DNA from: Erythrobacter donghaensis | Lineage (GTDB): Bacteria; Pseudomonadota; Alphaproteobacteria; Sphingomonadales; Sphingomonadaceae | Length of the DNA stretch: 64,000 nt | Assembly (NCBI RefSeq): GCF_001557325.1 | Contig: NZ_LSJS01000292.1 | Coordinates: forward strand, 15,939-79,938 | Direction of reading: 5' to 3' | In this document: positions 41,734-50,675 of the stretch, in pieces | How the letters are laid out: each line of letters opens with the position of its first letter | Numbering within the stretch: the first letter of the stretch is position 1 | Translations under genes and position numbers: made by a program | Notes under the pieces: generated by a model | What the model saw: the letters and a program-made list of their open reading frames with translations, nothing else | Databases searched by the model: none | Told to the model about the DNA's origin: nothing

Positions 41734-43550
41734 GCGAGCACCGCTTTCATCAGGCCGCGCAGGGCGTTGCCGATCCGGAAGCCGCCGGCGAGATCGTCAA
41801 GCGTCACCTCGCCCTCGCGCGCGCGGCCCTCGGCAATCAGGCTTCCCCGCAGCACCCCGGGCAGCAGGCCGAGCGCGAGCGGCGGAGTGATAAGCACGCC
41901 GTCCGGCCCGTCGACGAAGACGCTGGTCCAGCTGCCCTCGGTGACGAGGCCGTCGCCGCGCACCAGCAGCGCTTCCTCCGCGCCGAGGCTGCGCGCGGCG
42001 GCCAGCGCGTCCTCGTAGAACCCGCGGTCCGAGGTCTTGTGTGCGAGCCGCCAGTCGGTGGGATCGAGCGGGTGCGGGAAAGCGGCGACCTTGACCGGCC
42101 CCGCCAGCGGCGCGGGCAAGGGCGCGGTCTCGAGCGCGCTCGCGCCGGAGCGGCTGACCAGCAGCCGTACCCTTGCGGGCGCGTCGAGCTCGAAACACAG
42201 CGCCTGGATCTGGTTGCGCAAGGCATGGCGATCGAAGGCAAAGCCCAGCGCCGCCGCGCTCGCCTTCATTCGGGCGAGGTGATCTTCGAGCAGCATGATG
42301 CCGCTTTCGGGCTCGAAACGCATCGTCTCGATCAGGTCGCATTGCGCCGCGCCAAGACCCGGTGCCGCGCGGCGCAGGAAACCGGCCTTGATCTCGCATT
42401 CGCGCCGTTCGGCCATCGGATCGCTGTCCGCGACCACGGCCGAGCCGATGCCGAGCACCGCGCTGCCCTGCCCGTTCTCTACGGGCGTGAGCCGCAAGGT
42501 GCGGATCGCGACGTTGAAGGCGGCATTCCCATCCGCATCGATCCGGCCGATCGCCCCGCAATAGGCCCCGCGGGCATCGCGCTCGACCTCGGCCAGCAGC
42601 TCTATCGCCCGGATCTTGGGCGCGCCGGTGATCGAGCCGCAGGGGAACAGCGCGCGCACCAGCTCCATCGCGCCCTTGCCCGGGCTGAGCCGCGCGCGCA
42701 CGGTCGAGACCATCTGGTGCACGGTCGGGTAGCTCTCGACTGCGAAAGGCGCATCGACCCGGACGCTCCCCGCCTCGGCCACGCGCGACAGGTCGTTGCG
42801 CATCAGGTCGACGATCATCAGGTTCTCGGCGCGGTCCTTGACCGAGGTGGCGAGGTCTTCCACCGCCGCGCGGTCGGCCGCCGGATCGGCGGAGCGCGGG
42901 CGCGTGCCCTTCATCGGCTTGACCTTGGCCTCGCTGCCGCTCAGCGCCACGAACAGCTCGGGCGAGAAGCTCAGCAGCCAGTGCGACCCGTCGAAGATCA
43001 GCCCGCCATAACCCGCCGCCGCCGCGCCGCGAAGGGCCGCGTAGAGCCCCACCGGATCGCCGCGGAAGCTGCCCGCGAGCGGGTAGGTGAGGTTCGCCTG
43101 GTAGATGTCGCCAGCGCGGATCGCCTGGGAGAGCTGCGCGAAGGCTGCGCCATAGCCGCCGGGCGAGAGCTGCGGCTCCATCGGGCCGAGCGTGCCCGGC
43201 CCCTCGGCCCTGTCGGCAAGCCAGGCGGGCACATCGGCGGCGGCGATGCGGCGCGGGGCATCGAACAGCCCGAGCCACACCAGCGGGCCGTTCGCGCCGC
43301 TGCGCGCCGCAGCCGACGCGGCAAGACGCGGCTCCAGCGCCAGTCCGGCCTCGTAGGCGACATAGCCTGCCACGGGGCCGCCGTCCGCCACCCGCGCCGC
43401 CTCGGCCGCGGCGAACACCGCTTCGACCTCGTCCGCCCGGTTGGCCACGAACAGCGCGCGCGGCCCCTCGTAGAGCAGCGCGTCGGCGGCGCCTTCGCCG
43501 GCGCGGGCATCATCGAGCAGGACGAACGGAGCAGGCGAGCCAATAGCCAT
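41730..43550 (-). CDS. pabBC: Fused aminodeoxychorismate synthase component I and aminodeoxychorismate lyase
   Basis: 606 residues from ATG 43550; the frame is open another 44 codons upstream. Residues about 80-385 are the chorismate-binding PabB domain: KPMKGTRPRSADPAADRA with the active-site Lys, DLMRNDLSRVA, and FPCGSITGAPKIRAIELL. Residues about 390-606 are a PLP-dependent class IV aminotransferase fold (PabC): HKTSDRGFYEDAL with the PLP Lys and LVTEGSWTSVFVD. Together they turn chorismate and ammonia into p-aminobenzoate for folate. This fusion is known in many bacteria. The glutaminase PabA is not in the window. Confidence 0.93.
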   Translation of the reverse strand: MAIGSPAPFVLLDDARAGEGAADALLYEGPRALFVANRADEVEAVFAAAEAARVADGGPVAGYVAYEAGLALEPRLAASAAARSGANGPLVWLGLFDAPRRIAAADVPAWLADRAEGPGTLGPMEPQLSPGGYGAAFAQLSQAIRAGDIYQANLTYPLAGSFRGDPVGLYAALRGAAAAGYGGLIFDGSHWLLSFSPELFVALSGSEAKVKPMKGTRPRSADPAADRAAVEDLATSVKDRAENLMIVDLMRNDLSRVAEAGSVRVDAPFAVESYPTVHQMVSTVRARLSPGKGAMELVRALFPCGSITGAPKIRAIELLAEVERDARGAYCGAIGRIDADGNAAFNVAIRTLRLTPVENGQGSAVLGIGSAVVADSDPMAERRECEIKAGFLRRAAPGLGAAQCDLIETMRFEPESGIMLLEDHLARMKASAAALGFAFDRHALRNQIQALCFELDAPARVRLLVSRSGASALETAPLPAPLAGPVKVAAFPHPLDPTDWRLAHKTSDRGFYEDALAAARSLGAEEALLVRGDGLVTEGSWTSVFVDGPDGVLITPPLALGLLPGVLRGSLIAEGRAREGEVTLDDLAGGFRIGNALRGLMKAVLA

Positions 43551-43666
43551 AGCCTGCGAAGCCTTGGCCCAATCGCGCGCGGAAGTCGAGAACTTGACCG
43601 CCGCGCCGCGCCCTTGCACACCTCCGCGCGACTTTTCGCCGACACATCGCAGACTTGGGGGCAGGC

Positions 43667-45205
43667 ATGACAGAGAGCGCATCCGACATCTATCTCGGCC
43701 TCGGCGCGGAGGGATCGCGCCAGACGTTGCTGCTCGGCCGCTCGAACCGCCACGGGCTGATCGCGGGCGCGACCGGGACCGGCAAGACCGTGACCCTGCA
43801 GGGCATCGCCGAGAGCTTCTCGGCCGCCGGTGTTCCGGTGTTCCTCGCCGACGTGAAGGGCGATCTGTCGGGGATCGCCATGCCCGGATCGCCCACCTTC
43901 AAGCATGCCGACAAGCTCGAGGCGCGCGCCAGGGAGCTCGGCATCACCGATTACAGCTATGCCGACAATCCGGTGATCTTCTGGGATCTTTATGGCGAAC
44001 AGGGCCACCCGATCCGCACCACGGTGTCAGAGATGGGCCCGTTGCTGCTGTCCCGCCTGCTCGACCTCAACGAGACGCAGGAAGGCGTGCTCCAGATCAT
44101 CTTCCGCTATGCCGACGAGAACGGCCTGCTGCTGCTTGATTTCGAGGACCTGTCGGCGCTGCTCACCTGGGCGAACGAGAATGCCGCCGCGCTTTCAGGC
44201 AAATACGGCAACGTCACCAAGCCCTCGGTCGGCTCGATCCAGCGGCAATTGCTGAGCTTCGAGGCGCAGGGCGCGAACCACTTCTTCGGCGAGCCGGCGC
44301 TGGAGATTGGCGACTTCCTCAAGGTCGATGATCAGGGGCGCGGCTATGTCAACGTGCTCGCCGCCGACAAGCTGATGCGCAGCCCCAAGCTCTATGCCAC
44401 CTTCCTCCTGTGGCTGCTGGCCGAGCTGTTCGAATCGCTCCCCGAAGTGGGCGATCCCGAAAAGCCCAGGCTGGTGTTCTTCTTCGACGAGGCGCACCTG
44501 CTGTTCGACGACGCGCCCAAGGCGCTGCAGGACACGATCGAGCAGGTGGTGCGGCTGATCAGATCGAAGGGCGTGGGGGTGTTCTTCGTCACCCAGAACC
44601 CGATCGACATTCCCGAGGAGGTCGCCGGGCAACTCGGCAACCGCGTCCAGCATGCGCTGCGCGCCTTCACCCCGCGCGATCAGCGCGCGATCAAGGCGGC
44701 GGCGGAGACCTTCCGGGTGAACCCGAAGCTCGATGTCGAGGCGGTGATCACCGAACTGAAGGTCGGCGAGGCGCTGGTCTCGACGCTAGACGATGACGGC
44801 GCGCCGACGGTGGTCGAGCGCACGCTGATCAAGCCCCCGCGCTCGCGGCTGGGGCCGGTGAGCGAGAAGGAGCGCGCGATCATCCAGTCGGTGAGCCCGG
44901 TGGAGGGCAAGTACGACACCCCCGTGGACCGCGAGAGCGCCGCCGAAGTGCTCGCCGCCAAGGCGGCCGACGCTGAAGCGACCGCGCAGGAAGTGGCGGA
45001 GAAGGGCAAGGAGGAAGTCGCCAAGCGCGAACGCAGGACGCCCTCGGTGTGGGAGAAGGCGGGCAAGAACGCGATGACTGCCGCCAGCGGTTCACTCGCC
45101 TCGATGGCGGTGGCGATGGTTCTCGGCAAGAAGTCGGGTGCCGACCCGCTGCGCACCGGAGCGACGGCCTTCGTGCGCAATCTGCTGGGCGGGCTGATGC
45201 GCTAG
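43667..45205 (+). CDS. HerA-like ATPase (DUF853 / YjgR family)
   Basis: 512 residues from ATG 43667. Walker A GATGTGKT (near 34-41) followed by [13 protein letters not shown], which is characteristic of the DUF853 helicase-HerA-like family. Walker B is [15 protein letters not shown] (about 268-282), and the sensor-like [11 protein letters not shown] follows. The C-terminal 110 residues contain a long Ala/Glu/Lys helix ([20 protein letters not shown]) and a hydrophobic stretch. The molecular role is not established. It is divergent from pabBC with a 116-base gap. A parS site follows 11 bases after its stop. Confidence 0.9.
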   Translation: MTESASDIYLGLGAEGSRQTLLLGRSNRHGLIAGATGTGKTVTLQGIAESFSAAGVPVFLADVKGDLSGIAMPGSPTFKHADKLEARARELGITDYSYADNPVIFWDLYGEQGHPIRTTVSEMGPLLLSRLLDLNETQEGVLQIIFRYADENGLLLLDFEDLSALLTWANENAAALSGKYGNVTKPSVGSIQRQLLSFEAQGANHFFGEPALEIGDFLKVDDQGRGYVNVLAADKLMRSPKLYATFLLWLLAELFESLPEVGDPEKPRLVFFFDEAHLLFDDAPKALQDTIEQVVRLIRSKGVGVFFVTQNPIDIPEEVAGQLGNRVQHALRAFTPRDQRAIKAAAETFRVNPKLDVEAVITELKVGEALVSTLDDDGAPTVVERTLIKPPRSRLGPVSEKERAIIQSVSPVEGKYDTPVDRESAAEVLAAKAADAEATAQEVAEKGKEEVAKRERRTPSVWEKAGKNAMTAASGSLASMAVAMVLGKKSGADPLRTGATAFVRNLLGGLMR

Positions 45206-45215
45206 CGCTGCCGAA

Positions 45216-45231
45216 TGTTTCACGTGGAACA
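45216..45231. promoter_or_regulatory. parS: parS centromere site (ParB binding)
   Basis: TGTTTCACGTGGAACA matches the chromosomal parS consensus TGTTNCACGTGAAACA with a single difference in the right half, a change seen in many alphaproteobacterial parS sites. It is intergenic, 11 bases after a stop codon. ParB loads here to organise and segregate the chromosome. parAB are not in the window. No second site of this quality was found; other CACGTG hexamers here lack the flanks. Confidence 0.85.
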
Positions 45232-45240
45232 GTCGATAAC

Positions 45241-45283
45241 CCGCCCATGACCCGCGCATAACCGCGCCATTACCGCGCAATTA
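45241..45283. repeat. Tandem 10-11-bp units beside parS, same type as upstream of phaB
   Basis: Units CCGCCCATGAC, CCGCGCATAA, CCGCGCCATTA, CCGCGCAATTA follow one another directly, nine bases after parS. The last unit differs by one base from CCGCGCAATAA at 2621-2631. Part of it overlaps the end of the cupin remnant. It may be a multi-site protein-binding region. Confidence 0.5.
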
Positions 45284-45492
45284 CATGGGTAACGCGCACC
45301 CCTTGGCGCGCGCCGTGCTGCGTGCCCTGACCCGCGGTGATGAAGATCGCGGTCGCGCCCTTCCGCCCCGTCCGCCGCGTGACGCTCGGCATGGCCCGCA
45401 TACCACTCCATCCCGGCGAAGGGCGGCGCTGCCACCGCCCTTGCACCCTGTCCCAAGTGGATGAAGCGCTCGCAGAGCCGGGGCGCGGTCAT
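45270..45492 (-). pseudogene. Cupin-domain protein gene with internal deletion and frameshift
   Basis: The ATG at 45492 overlaps the VOC gene stop (ATGA). The first 46 codons read like a small cupin protein: MTAPRLCERFIHLGQGARAV, PPFAGMEWYAGHAERHAADG, AEGR. The frame then loses sense. From about 45352 another frame gives ATAIFITAGQGTQHGARQGV and a stop at 45270, which matches the end of the same family (TALFITAG.GT.H). The 60-70 residues between, including the metal-binding barrel, are gone. So an internal deletion has joined start and end out of frame. The gene cannot make a working cupin. Confidence 0.75.
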
Positions 45493-45881
45493 TCGCCGGT
45501 CTTTTCCGGCGCGATCATGCAGAAGGCGTTGAGCTTGTTGCCATCCGGATCGCGGAAATAGGCGGCGTAGAAGCCGTCATTGCCGCGCGGCCCCGGCGCG
45601 CCCTCGCAGGTGCCGCCATGCGCGAGCGCGGTTTCGTGGACGGCGTGGACCTGCTCCGGCGATTTCACCTCGAGCGCGACCATCACCCCGTTGCCCACCG
45701 TGGCGGGCTGGCCATCGAACGGCAGCGTCGCCGCGATCCCCGGCGCGCCGCCCCATGCGCCCCAGGCGATGAAGCTCTCGAAATCCATCATCCGCCCCAC
45801 CCCGAACTGCGCGGCGAGCGCGTCATAGAAAGTCGCGGCGCGCGGCAGATCGTTGGTGCCGAGGGTGACGTAGCCGATCAT
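45489..45881 (-). CDS. VOC (glyoxalase/dioxygenase superfamily) protein
   Basis: 130 residues from ATG 45881 (GGAGG seven bases upstream). The start IGYVTLGTNDLPRAATFYDAL and the end FYAAYFRDPDGNKLNAFC are the paired beta-alpha-beta-beta-beta modules of the vicinal-oxygen-chelate fold. Only the last segment (DPDGNK) is a strong motif. A metal Glu is not obvious, so activity (glyoxalase, resistance-type binder or other) is open. It was followed in its operon by a cupin gene that is now broken. Confidence 0.85.
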   Translation of the reverse strand: MIGYVTLGTNDLPRAATFYDALAAQFGVGRMMDFESFIAWGAWGGAPGIAATLPFDGQPATVGNGVMVALEVKSPEQVHAVHETALAHGGTCEGAPGPRGNDGFYAAYFRDPDGNKLNAFCMIAPEKTGE

Positions 45882-45998
45882 TGATGTTCCTCCCATGATG
45901 CGAATCAATGACGGAACATTACAGGAACATTTGCAGGGCGACAAGCGGGCCTTCGAGTCCCTCACCATTGCTGCGCAACGGGGAGCGACTGGAGAGGG

Positions 45999-47807
45999 TC
46001 AAAGCGGCGCGGTCTCCCGTTCGACCCACGCCAGATCCTCGCCCGACAGGCGCGGCGCGAGCAGCGCGCGCACCTGGGCGTGATAGGCATCGACCCACGC
46101 CACTTCCTCCGCGGTCAGCAGCGCCTTGTCGATCAGCTTGCGATCGAGCGGCACGAAGGTCAGCGTCTCGAACCCGAGCCAGGTGCCCTCCTGCCCCGCG
46201 ATCTGCCGCTCCTCGACCAGCACCAGGTTCTCGATTCGGATGCCGAAGTGGCCCTGCTTGTAATAGCCCGGCTCGTTCGAGAGGATCATGCCCGCGAACA
46301 GCTCCTGCCCGGTGCCCGCCTGCCCGCCAGAGGGCTTGGCGATGCGCTGCGGGCCTTCATGCACGCTGAGGAAGCTGCCGACACCGTGGCCGGTGCCGTG
46401 GGCGTAATCGACGCCTGCCTCCCAGAGATATTGCCGCGCCAGCACATCGAGCTGGCCGCCCGCCGTGCCTTGCGGAAACACCGCGCGGGCGAGCTGGATG
46501 TGGCCCTTCAGCACCCGCGTGTTGCGGTCGCGCATTTCCGCCGTCGGTTCGCCGGGGCCGACCCAGACCGTGCGGGTGATGTCGGTGGTGCCGCCCGGAT
46601 ACTGGCCTCCGGAATCGACCAGGTAGATCGAGGAGGGCGGGATCGGGATATTGCTGTCTGCGTCCACCTTGTAGTGCGGCAGCGCGGCGTGGCCGGCGGC
46701 GGCGGAGATGGTATCGAAGGAGAGATCGCGCAGGCCCGGGTCTTCCGCCCGGAAGAGCTGAAGGCGCGCCGCGGCCGAGAGCTCGTCGACCCCGCCCTTC
46801 GGCCCCTCGATTTCCAGCCAGCGCAGGAACTTCGACACCGCCGCCCCGTCGCGGGCCTGCGCGTCGCGGTGGCCCTGCTGTTCGGCCGGGTTCTTGATCG
46901 CCTTGGCAAGGATCGTCGGGTCCTGCTTGAAGGCGAACTGCGCGCCGCCGCTGCGCAGCGCCTGCGCGATGCCGACCACGGCGAAATCGGGGTCGATGGC
47001 GACGCTCTTGCCCGCGAAGGCGGAGCCGAGCGCCCCCTCGAACGCATCCCGGTCCCGGATCGTGACCGCGTTGCCGAGGTGGCGGGTCAGGTCGGGCGTC
47101 ACCTTCTCGGGCGCGATGAACAGCTCGGCGCTGCCGTCCTTGTGGGCGATCACATAGGACAGTGCGACGGGGGTGTGCGCCACGTCCTGCCCGCGGATGT
47201 TGAGCAGCCACGCGACCGAATCGAGCGCGGGGATCACCACCGCATCGTGGCCCTCCTTCGCCAGCCAGTCGGCGACCGCGGCGCGCTTGTCGGCGGAGGA
47301 ACGGCCCGCCAGCGCATCCTCGTGCGGGATGGCGATGGCGGGCGAGGGAGCGGGGCGATCGACCCACACGGCGTCGACCGGGTTGCTTGTCGCAGGCACG
47401 AGCGCGATGCCCTTGGCCGCAACCCGCTTCTCCAGCGCCTCGACCCAGGCCCAGGTGTGGAGCCAGGGGTCATAGGCGATCTTCGCGCCGCTCTCGCACA
47501 CTTCGGCCAGCCAAGCAGCCAGCGTGTCCTTGGGGACGCTCCGATATTCGAACAGGTTCCCGTCGACCTGCTCGCGCACCTGCACGGTGTAGCGCCCGTC
47601 GACGAAGATCGCGGCGTGGGTGAGCGTCACCGCGGCAAACCCCGCCGAGCCGCCGAAGCCCGTCAGCCATGCGAGGCGCTGGGCATAGTCGCCGACATAT
47701 TCGCTCATGTGCTCGTCGGAGATGGGGATGACGAAACCATCGAGCCCCCGCCGCTTCAGCTCCTCGCGCAGGGCGGCAAGGCGGGCTTCATGGGTTTGCA
47801 TCAGCAT
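45999..47807 (-). CDS. pepP: Xaa-Pro aminopeptidase (M24B)
   Basis: 602 residues from ATG 47807 (GAAGGA eight bases upstream); the frame is open far upstream by chance. Two N-terminal creatinase-like domains (FVIPISDEHMSEYVGDYAQR at about 25-44 is typical) precede the C-terminal pita-bread catalytic domain with metal ligands in VDSGGQYPGGTTDITRT (two Asp), GTGHGVGSFLSVHE (His), ILSNEPGYY (Glu) and ENLVLVEE (Glu). It removes N-terminal residues before proline in the cytosol. This is the 600-residue form, like eukaryotic cytosolic aminopeptidase P. It is divergent from the oligopeptidase gene. Confidence 0.93.
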   Translation of the reverse strand: MLMQTHEARLAALREELKRRGLDGFVIPISDEHMSEYVGDYAQRLAWLTGFGGSAGFAAVTLTHAAIFVDGRYTVQVREQVDGNLFEYRSVPKDTLAAWLAEVCESGAKIAYDPWLHTWAWVEALEKRVAAKGIALVPATSNPVDAVWVDRPAPSPAIAIPHEDALAGRSSADKRAAVADWLAKEGHDAVVIPALDSVAWLLNIRGQDVAHTPVALSYVIAHKDGSAELFIAPEKVTPDLTRHLGNAVTIRDRDAFEGALGSAFAGKSVAIDPDFAVVGIAQALRSGGAQFAFKQDPTILAKAIKNPAEQQGHRDAQARDGAAVSKFLRWLEIEGPKGGVDELSAAARLQLFRAEDPGLRDLSFDTISAAAGHAALPHYKVDADSNIPIPPSSIYLVDSGGQYPGGTTDITRTVWVGPGEPTAEMRDRNTRVLKGHIQLARAVFPQGTAGGQLDVLARQYLWEAGVDYAHGTGHGVGSFLSVHEGPQRIAKPSGGQAGTGQELFAGMILSNEPGYYKQGHFGIRIENLVLVEERQIAGQEGTWLGFETLTFVPLDRKLIDKALLTAEEVAWVDAYHAQVRALLAPRLSGEDLAWVERETAPL

Positions 47808-47930
47808 GTCGTCGATCCTTCGGCGGGAGGCGCGGGCACTTGCCGCGCCCCGTTGTCGCGTTACAACCGCATCATAGGCCTCACTGGCCACTCTTTCCAC
47901 CCAGACCAACCGACGGGAAACCCGCCCCCC

Positions 47931-50174
47931 ATGTTTCGCCCGATCCGCAGCAACCCCAGTGTCCGGGCCCTTGCCCTGGCGCTGGCCGCCACCACCTTTG
48001 CACCGGCCGCGATGGCCGCCACCAGCGAGGACTCCCCTAGCGTGACCACTTCCGCCGCCGCTTCGACCACCGCCGCCACGACCGACATCAAGCCCCCGGT
48101 CGCCGAGAAGCGCCCGCACACCTACACCGTGCACGGCATCACGGTCGAAGACCCCTATGACTGGCTCTACGACAAGTCCTATCCCACGGTCGACGACGAG
48201 GACGTGCTGAACCACCTCAAGGCCGAGAACGCCTATTTCGAGGCACAGATGGAGGGCCAGAAGGCGCTGACCGAGGCGCTGTTCGCCGAGATGCGTGCGC
48301 GCATCAAGGAGGACGATTCGACCGTGCCCCAGAAGGACGGCGACTACCTCTACTGGTCCGAGTTCGAGGAAGGCGCGCAGTATCGCAAGCATTACAGGAA
48401 GCCGGTTGCCGGGGGTGAGGCCGAGCTGCTGATCGACGAGAATGCCCTCGCGGAAGGGCAGGAATATTTCCGCCTCGGCGCGGCCTCGATCAGTCAGAAC
48501 GGGCGGTTCCTCGCCTATGCCACCGACACCACCGGGGGCGAGCGCTACACCGCGCGGATCAAGGATCTGACCACGGGCGAGCACCTTCCCGACGTGATCG
48601 AGAACCTGCGCGGCGACCTCGTGTGGGTGAAGGGCGACACCGCGCTCGTCTATGGCCCCTCGACCGAGGAATGGCGCACGCTCGAAGCGAAGATGCACGT
48701 GATCGGCACGCCCGTGGAGAGCGATGTGACGCTCTACAAGGAGGAGGACCAGAGCTTCGGGGTGGGCGCCGGGCTTTCGGCGCAGGAAGACTGGCTGATC
48801 ATCGCCACCGGCGACAACGAGACCAGCGAAGTGCGCCTCGTCCCCGCCGCCGATCCGACCGCCGCGCCGATCCTCGTGCGCCCGCGCAAGAAGGGCGTCG
48901 AATACGGCGTCGACGTGCGCGACGGCGAGCTGTGGATCTGGACCAACGACGAGCACATCAACTTCCGCCTCGCCAAGGCGAAGCTGGATGCGCCGGGGGA
49001 ATGGCAGACCGTCATCCCCGGCTCGGACGATTTCTATCTGACCGGTTTCGACCTGTTCAAGGACTTCTTCGTCACCGAGGGGCGGCTGAACGGCCTCGAC
49101 CAGATCCAGCTGCGGCAATATGCCGACCCCGCCAAGGTCACCCCCGTGACCTTCCCCGAGCCGAGCTACACTGCGGGCCTCTCGAACAATCCCGAATACG
49201 ACATGAGCGTGCTGCGGCTGTCCTATCAGTCGATGGTGACGCCGGGGACGGTCTATGATTACGACGTCAAGACCGGCAAGCTGACGACGCTCAAGACGCA
49301 GGAAATCCCGAGCGGCTATGACCCCTCGCTCTATGTCTCCGAGCGCCTGACCATCACCGCGCGCGACGGGACGCAGGTGCCGGTCAGCGTGCTGATGCGG
49401 CGCGACCGGGCCGAGATCCTGAAGAAGGCGGGGATCGAGGGTCCGGGGCCGCTGCACCTCTATGCTTACGGTGCATATGGCTATGCCGTGCCGCCGGGCT
49501 TCTCGACCGCGCGGCTCAGCCTTGTGGATCGCGGCTTTGCCTATGCCATCGCGCATATCCGCGGGGGCGATGATCTCGGGCGGCGCTGGTATCTCCAGGG
49601 CAAGCTGTTCGAGCGGACCAACACCTTCAACGATTTCGTCGACGCGGGCCGGGGGCTGATCGCCAAGGGCTATACCGCCGAGGGCATGGTCACCGCGAGC
49701 GGCGGCTCGGCAGGCGGCGAGCTGATGGGGGCCGTCATCAACCAGGACCCCGCGCAATATGGCGCGGTGGTGGCGCATGTGCCCTTCGTCGATGTGGTGA
49801 ACACCATGCTCAACGAGAAGCTGCCGCTCACCCCGGGCGAGTGGCAGGAATGGGGCAACCCGATCACCGACAAGGCGGCGTTTGCCTACATGCTGTCCTA
49901 TTCGCCCTATGATCAGGTGACCGCCAAGGCCTATCCGCCGCTGCTGGTGACCGCCGGGCTCAACGATCCGCGCGTGACCTATTGGGAGCCCGCCAAGTGG
50001 GTCGCCAAGCTGCGCGAGCTCAAGACCGACGACAACCTGCTGCTCCTCAAGACCAACATGGGCGCAGGCCACGGCGGGCAATCGGGGCGGTGGAACAGCC
50101 TCAAGGAGACCGCGGAGGAATTCGCCTTCATCCTGTGGCAGATGGGGATGGCACCCAAGAGCGAGGGCGAGTGA
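47931..50174 (+). CDS. ptrB: Oligopeptidase B (S9A prolyl-oligopeptidase family), exported form
   Basis: 747 residues from ATG 47931. A signal peptide (VRALALALAATTFAPAAMAA) sets it apart from cytosolic E. coli PtrB. A Thr/Ala/Ser-rich linker and then a beta-propeller (about 60-480) precede the alpha/beta hydrolase: S593 in TASGGSAGG, D679 in LNDPRVTYWEP and H714 in GAGHGG form the triad. It cuts short peptides after basic residues, here probably in the periplasm. The stop overlaps the start of the 33-residue membrane protein gene (GTGA). Confidence 0.92.
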   Translation: MFRPIRSNPSVRALALALAATTFAPAAMAATSEDSPSVTTSAAASTTAATTDIKPPVAEKRPHTYTVHGITVEDPYDWLYDKSYPTVDDEDVLNHLKAENAYFEAQMEGQKALTEALFAEMRARIKEDDSTVPQKDGDYLYWSEFEEGAQYRKHYRKPVAGGEAELLIDENALAEGQEYFRLGAASISQNGRFLAYATDTTGGERYTARIKDLTTGEHLPDVIENLRGDLVWVKGDTALVYGPSTEEWRTLEAKMHVIGTPVESDVTLYKEEDQSFGVGAGLSAQEDWLIIATGDNETSEVRLVPAADPTAAPILVRPRKKGVEYGVDVRDGELWIWTNDEHINFRLAKAKLDAPGEWQTVIPGSDDFYLTGFDLFKDFFVTEGRLNGLDQIQLRQYADPAKVTPVTFPEPSYTAGLSNNPEYDMSVLRLSYQSMVTPGTVYDYDVKTGKLTTLKTQEIPSGYDPSLYVSERLTITARDGTQVPVSVLMRRDRAEILKKAGIEGPGPLHLYAYGAYGYAVPPGFSTARLSLVDRGFAYAIAHIRGGDDLGRRWYLQGKLFERTNTFNDFVDAGRGLIAKGYTAEGMVTASGGSAGGELMGAVINQDPAQYGAVVAHVPFVDVVNTMLNEKLPLTPGEWQEWGNPITDKAAFAYMLSYSPYDQVTAKAYPPLLVTAGLNDPRVTYWEPAKWVAKLRELKTDDNLLLLKTNMGAGHGGQSGRWNSLKETAEEFAFILWQMGMAPKSEGE

Positions 50175-50272
50175 AGGCGCCGAACTACGATCGCGGCCTC
50201 GTCATCATCGTGGCGGCGGTGTTACTGGTGCCGTTCGCGTTCATTCAGCTGCTCTCCCTTCTGCCGAAATAG
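50171..50272 (+). CDS. Very small single-pass membrane protein (33 aa)
   Basis: GTG 50171 overlaps the ptrB stop. The product is 33 residues: a polar start (KAPNYDRG) and one hydrophobic helix (LVIIVAAVLLVPFAFIQLLS), ending LLPK. The start overlap and the clean transmembrane segment support a real gene. It is followed 7 bases later by a thioesterase gene. Function unknown; it could anchor or modulate a neighbouring protein. Confidence 0.6.
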   Translation: MKAPNYDRGLVIIVAAVLLVPFAFIQLLSLLPK

Positions 50273-50279
50273 GCCGCCC

Positions 50280-50672
50280 GTGCCCAACCGCTTCACCCGC
50301 ACCTTCACCGCGCGAGCCGAGCACATTGACGAGCTCGGCCACGTCAACAACACCGTGTGGGTGCAGTGGATTCAGGACATGGCGACCGCCCACTGGGACG
50401 CGGTCGCACGCCCCGAGGACCGGGCGGCGTTCTTCTGGGTCGTGGTGCGGCACGAGATCGATTATCGCGGCAATGTGTCCGAGGGCGAGACCGTCCACGC
50501 CGAGACATGGATCGAAGGCCCCGCCCAAGGCGCGAAGTCGCTGCGCCGCGTGGAATTCACCGACGCCGCCGGCAAGCGCCTCGTCAGCGCGGCGACCACC
50601 TGGGCGATGCTCGACCGCGCGACCGGACGGCTGGCGCGGGTGCGGCCCGAGGTGCTGGGGCCGTTTGCCTGA
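50280..50672 (+). CDS. Hotdog-fold acyl-CoA thioesterase
   Basis: 130 residues from GTG 50280 with only a weak ribosome-binding site. The 4-hydroxybenzoyl-CoA thioesterase type motif is near the start (AEHIDELGHVNNTVWVQWIQ, with Asp at about 17), followed by HEIDYRGNV and LVSAATTWAMLD. It hydrolyses acyl-CoA in the cytosol; the acyl group is unknown. Stop codons of this gene and the convergent diguanylate cyclase are 3 bases apart. Confidence 0.88.
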   Translation: MPNRFTRTFTARAEHIDELGHVNNTVWVQWIQDMATAHWDAVARPEDRAAFFWVVVRHEIDYRGNVSEGETVHAETWIEGPAQGAKSLRRVEFTDAAGKRLVSAATTWAMLDRATGRLARVRPEVLGPFA

Positions 50673-50675
50673 GGG

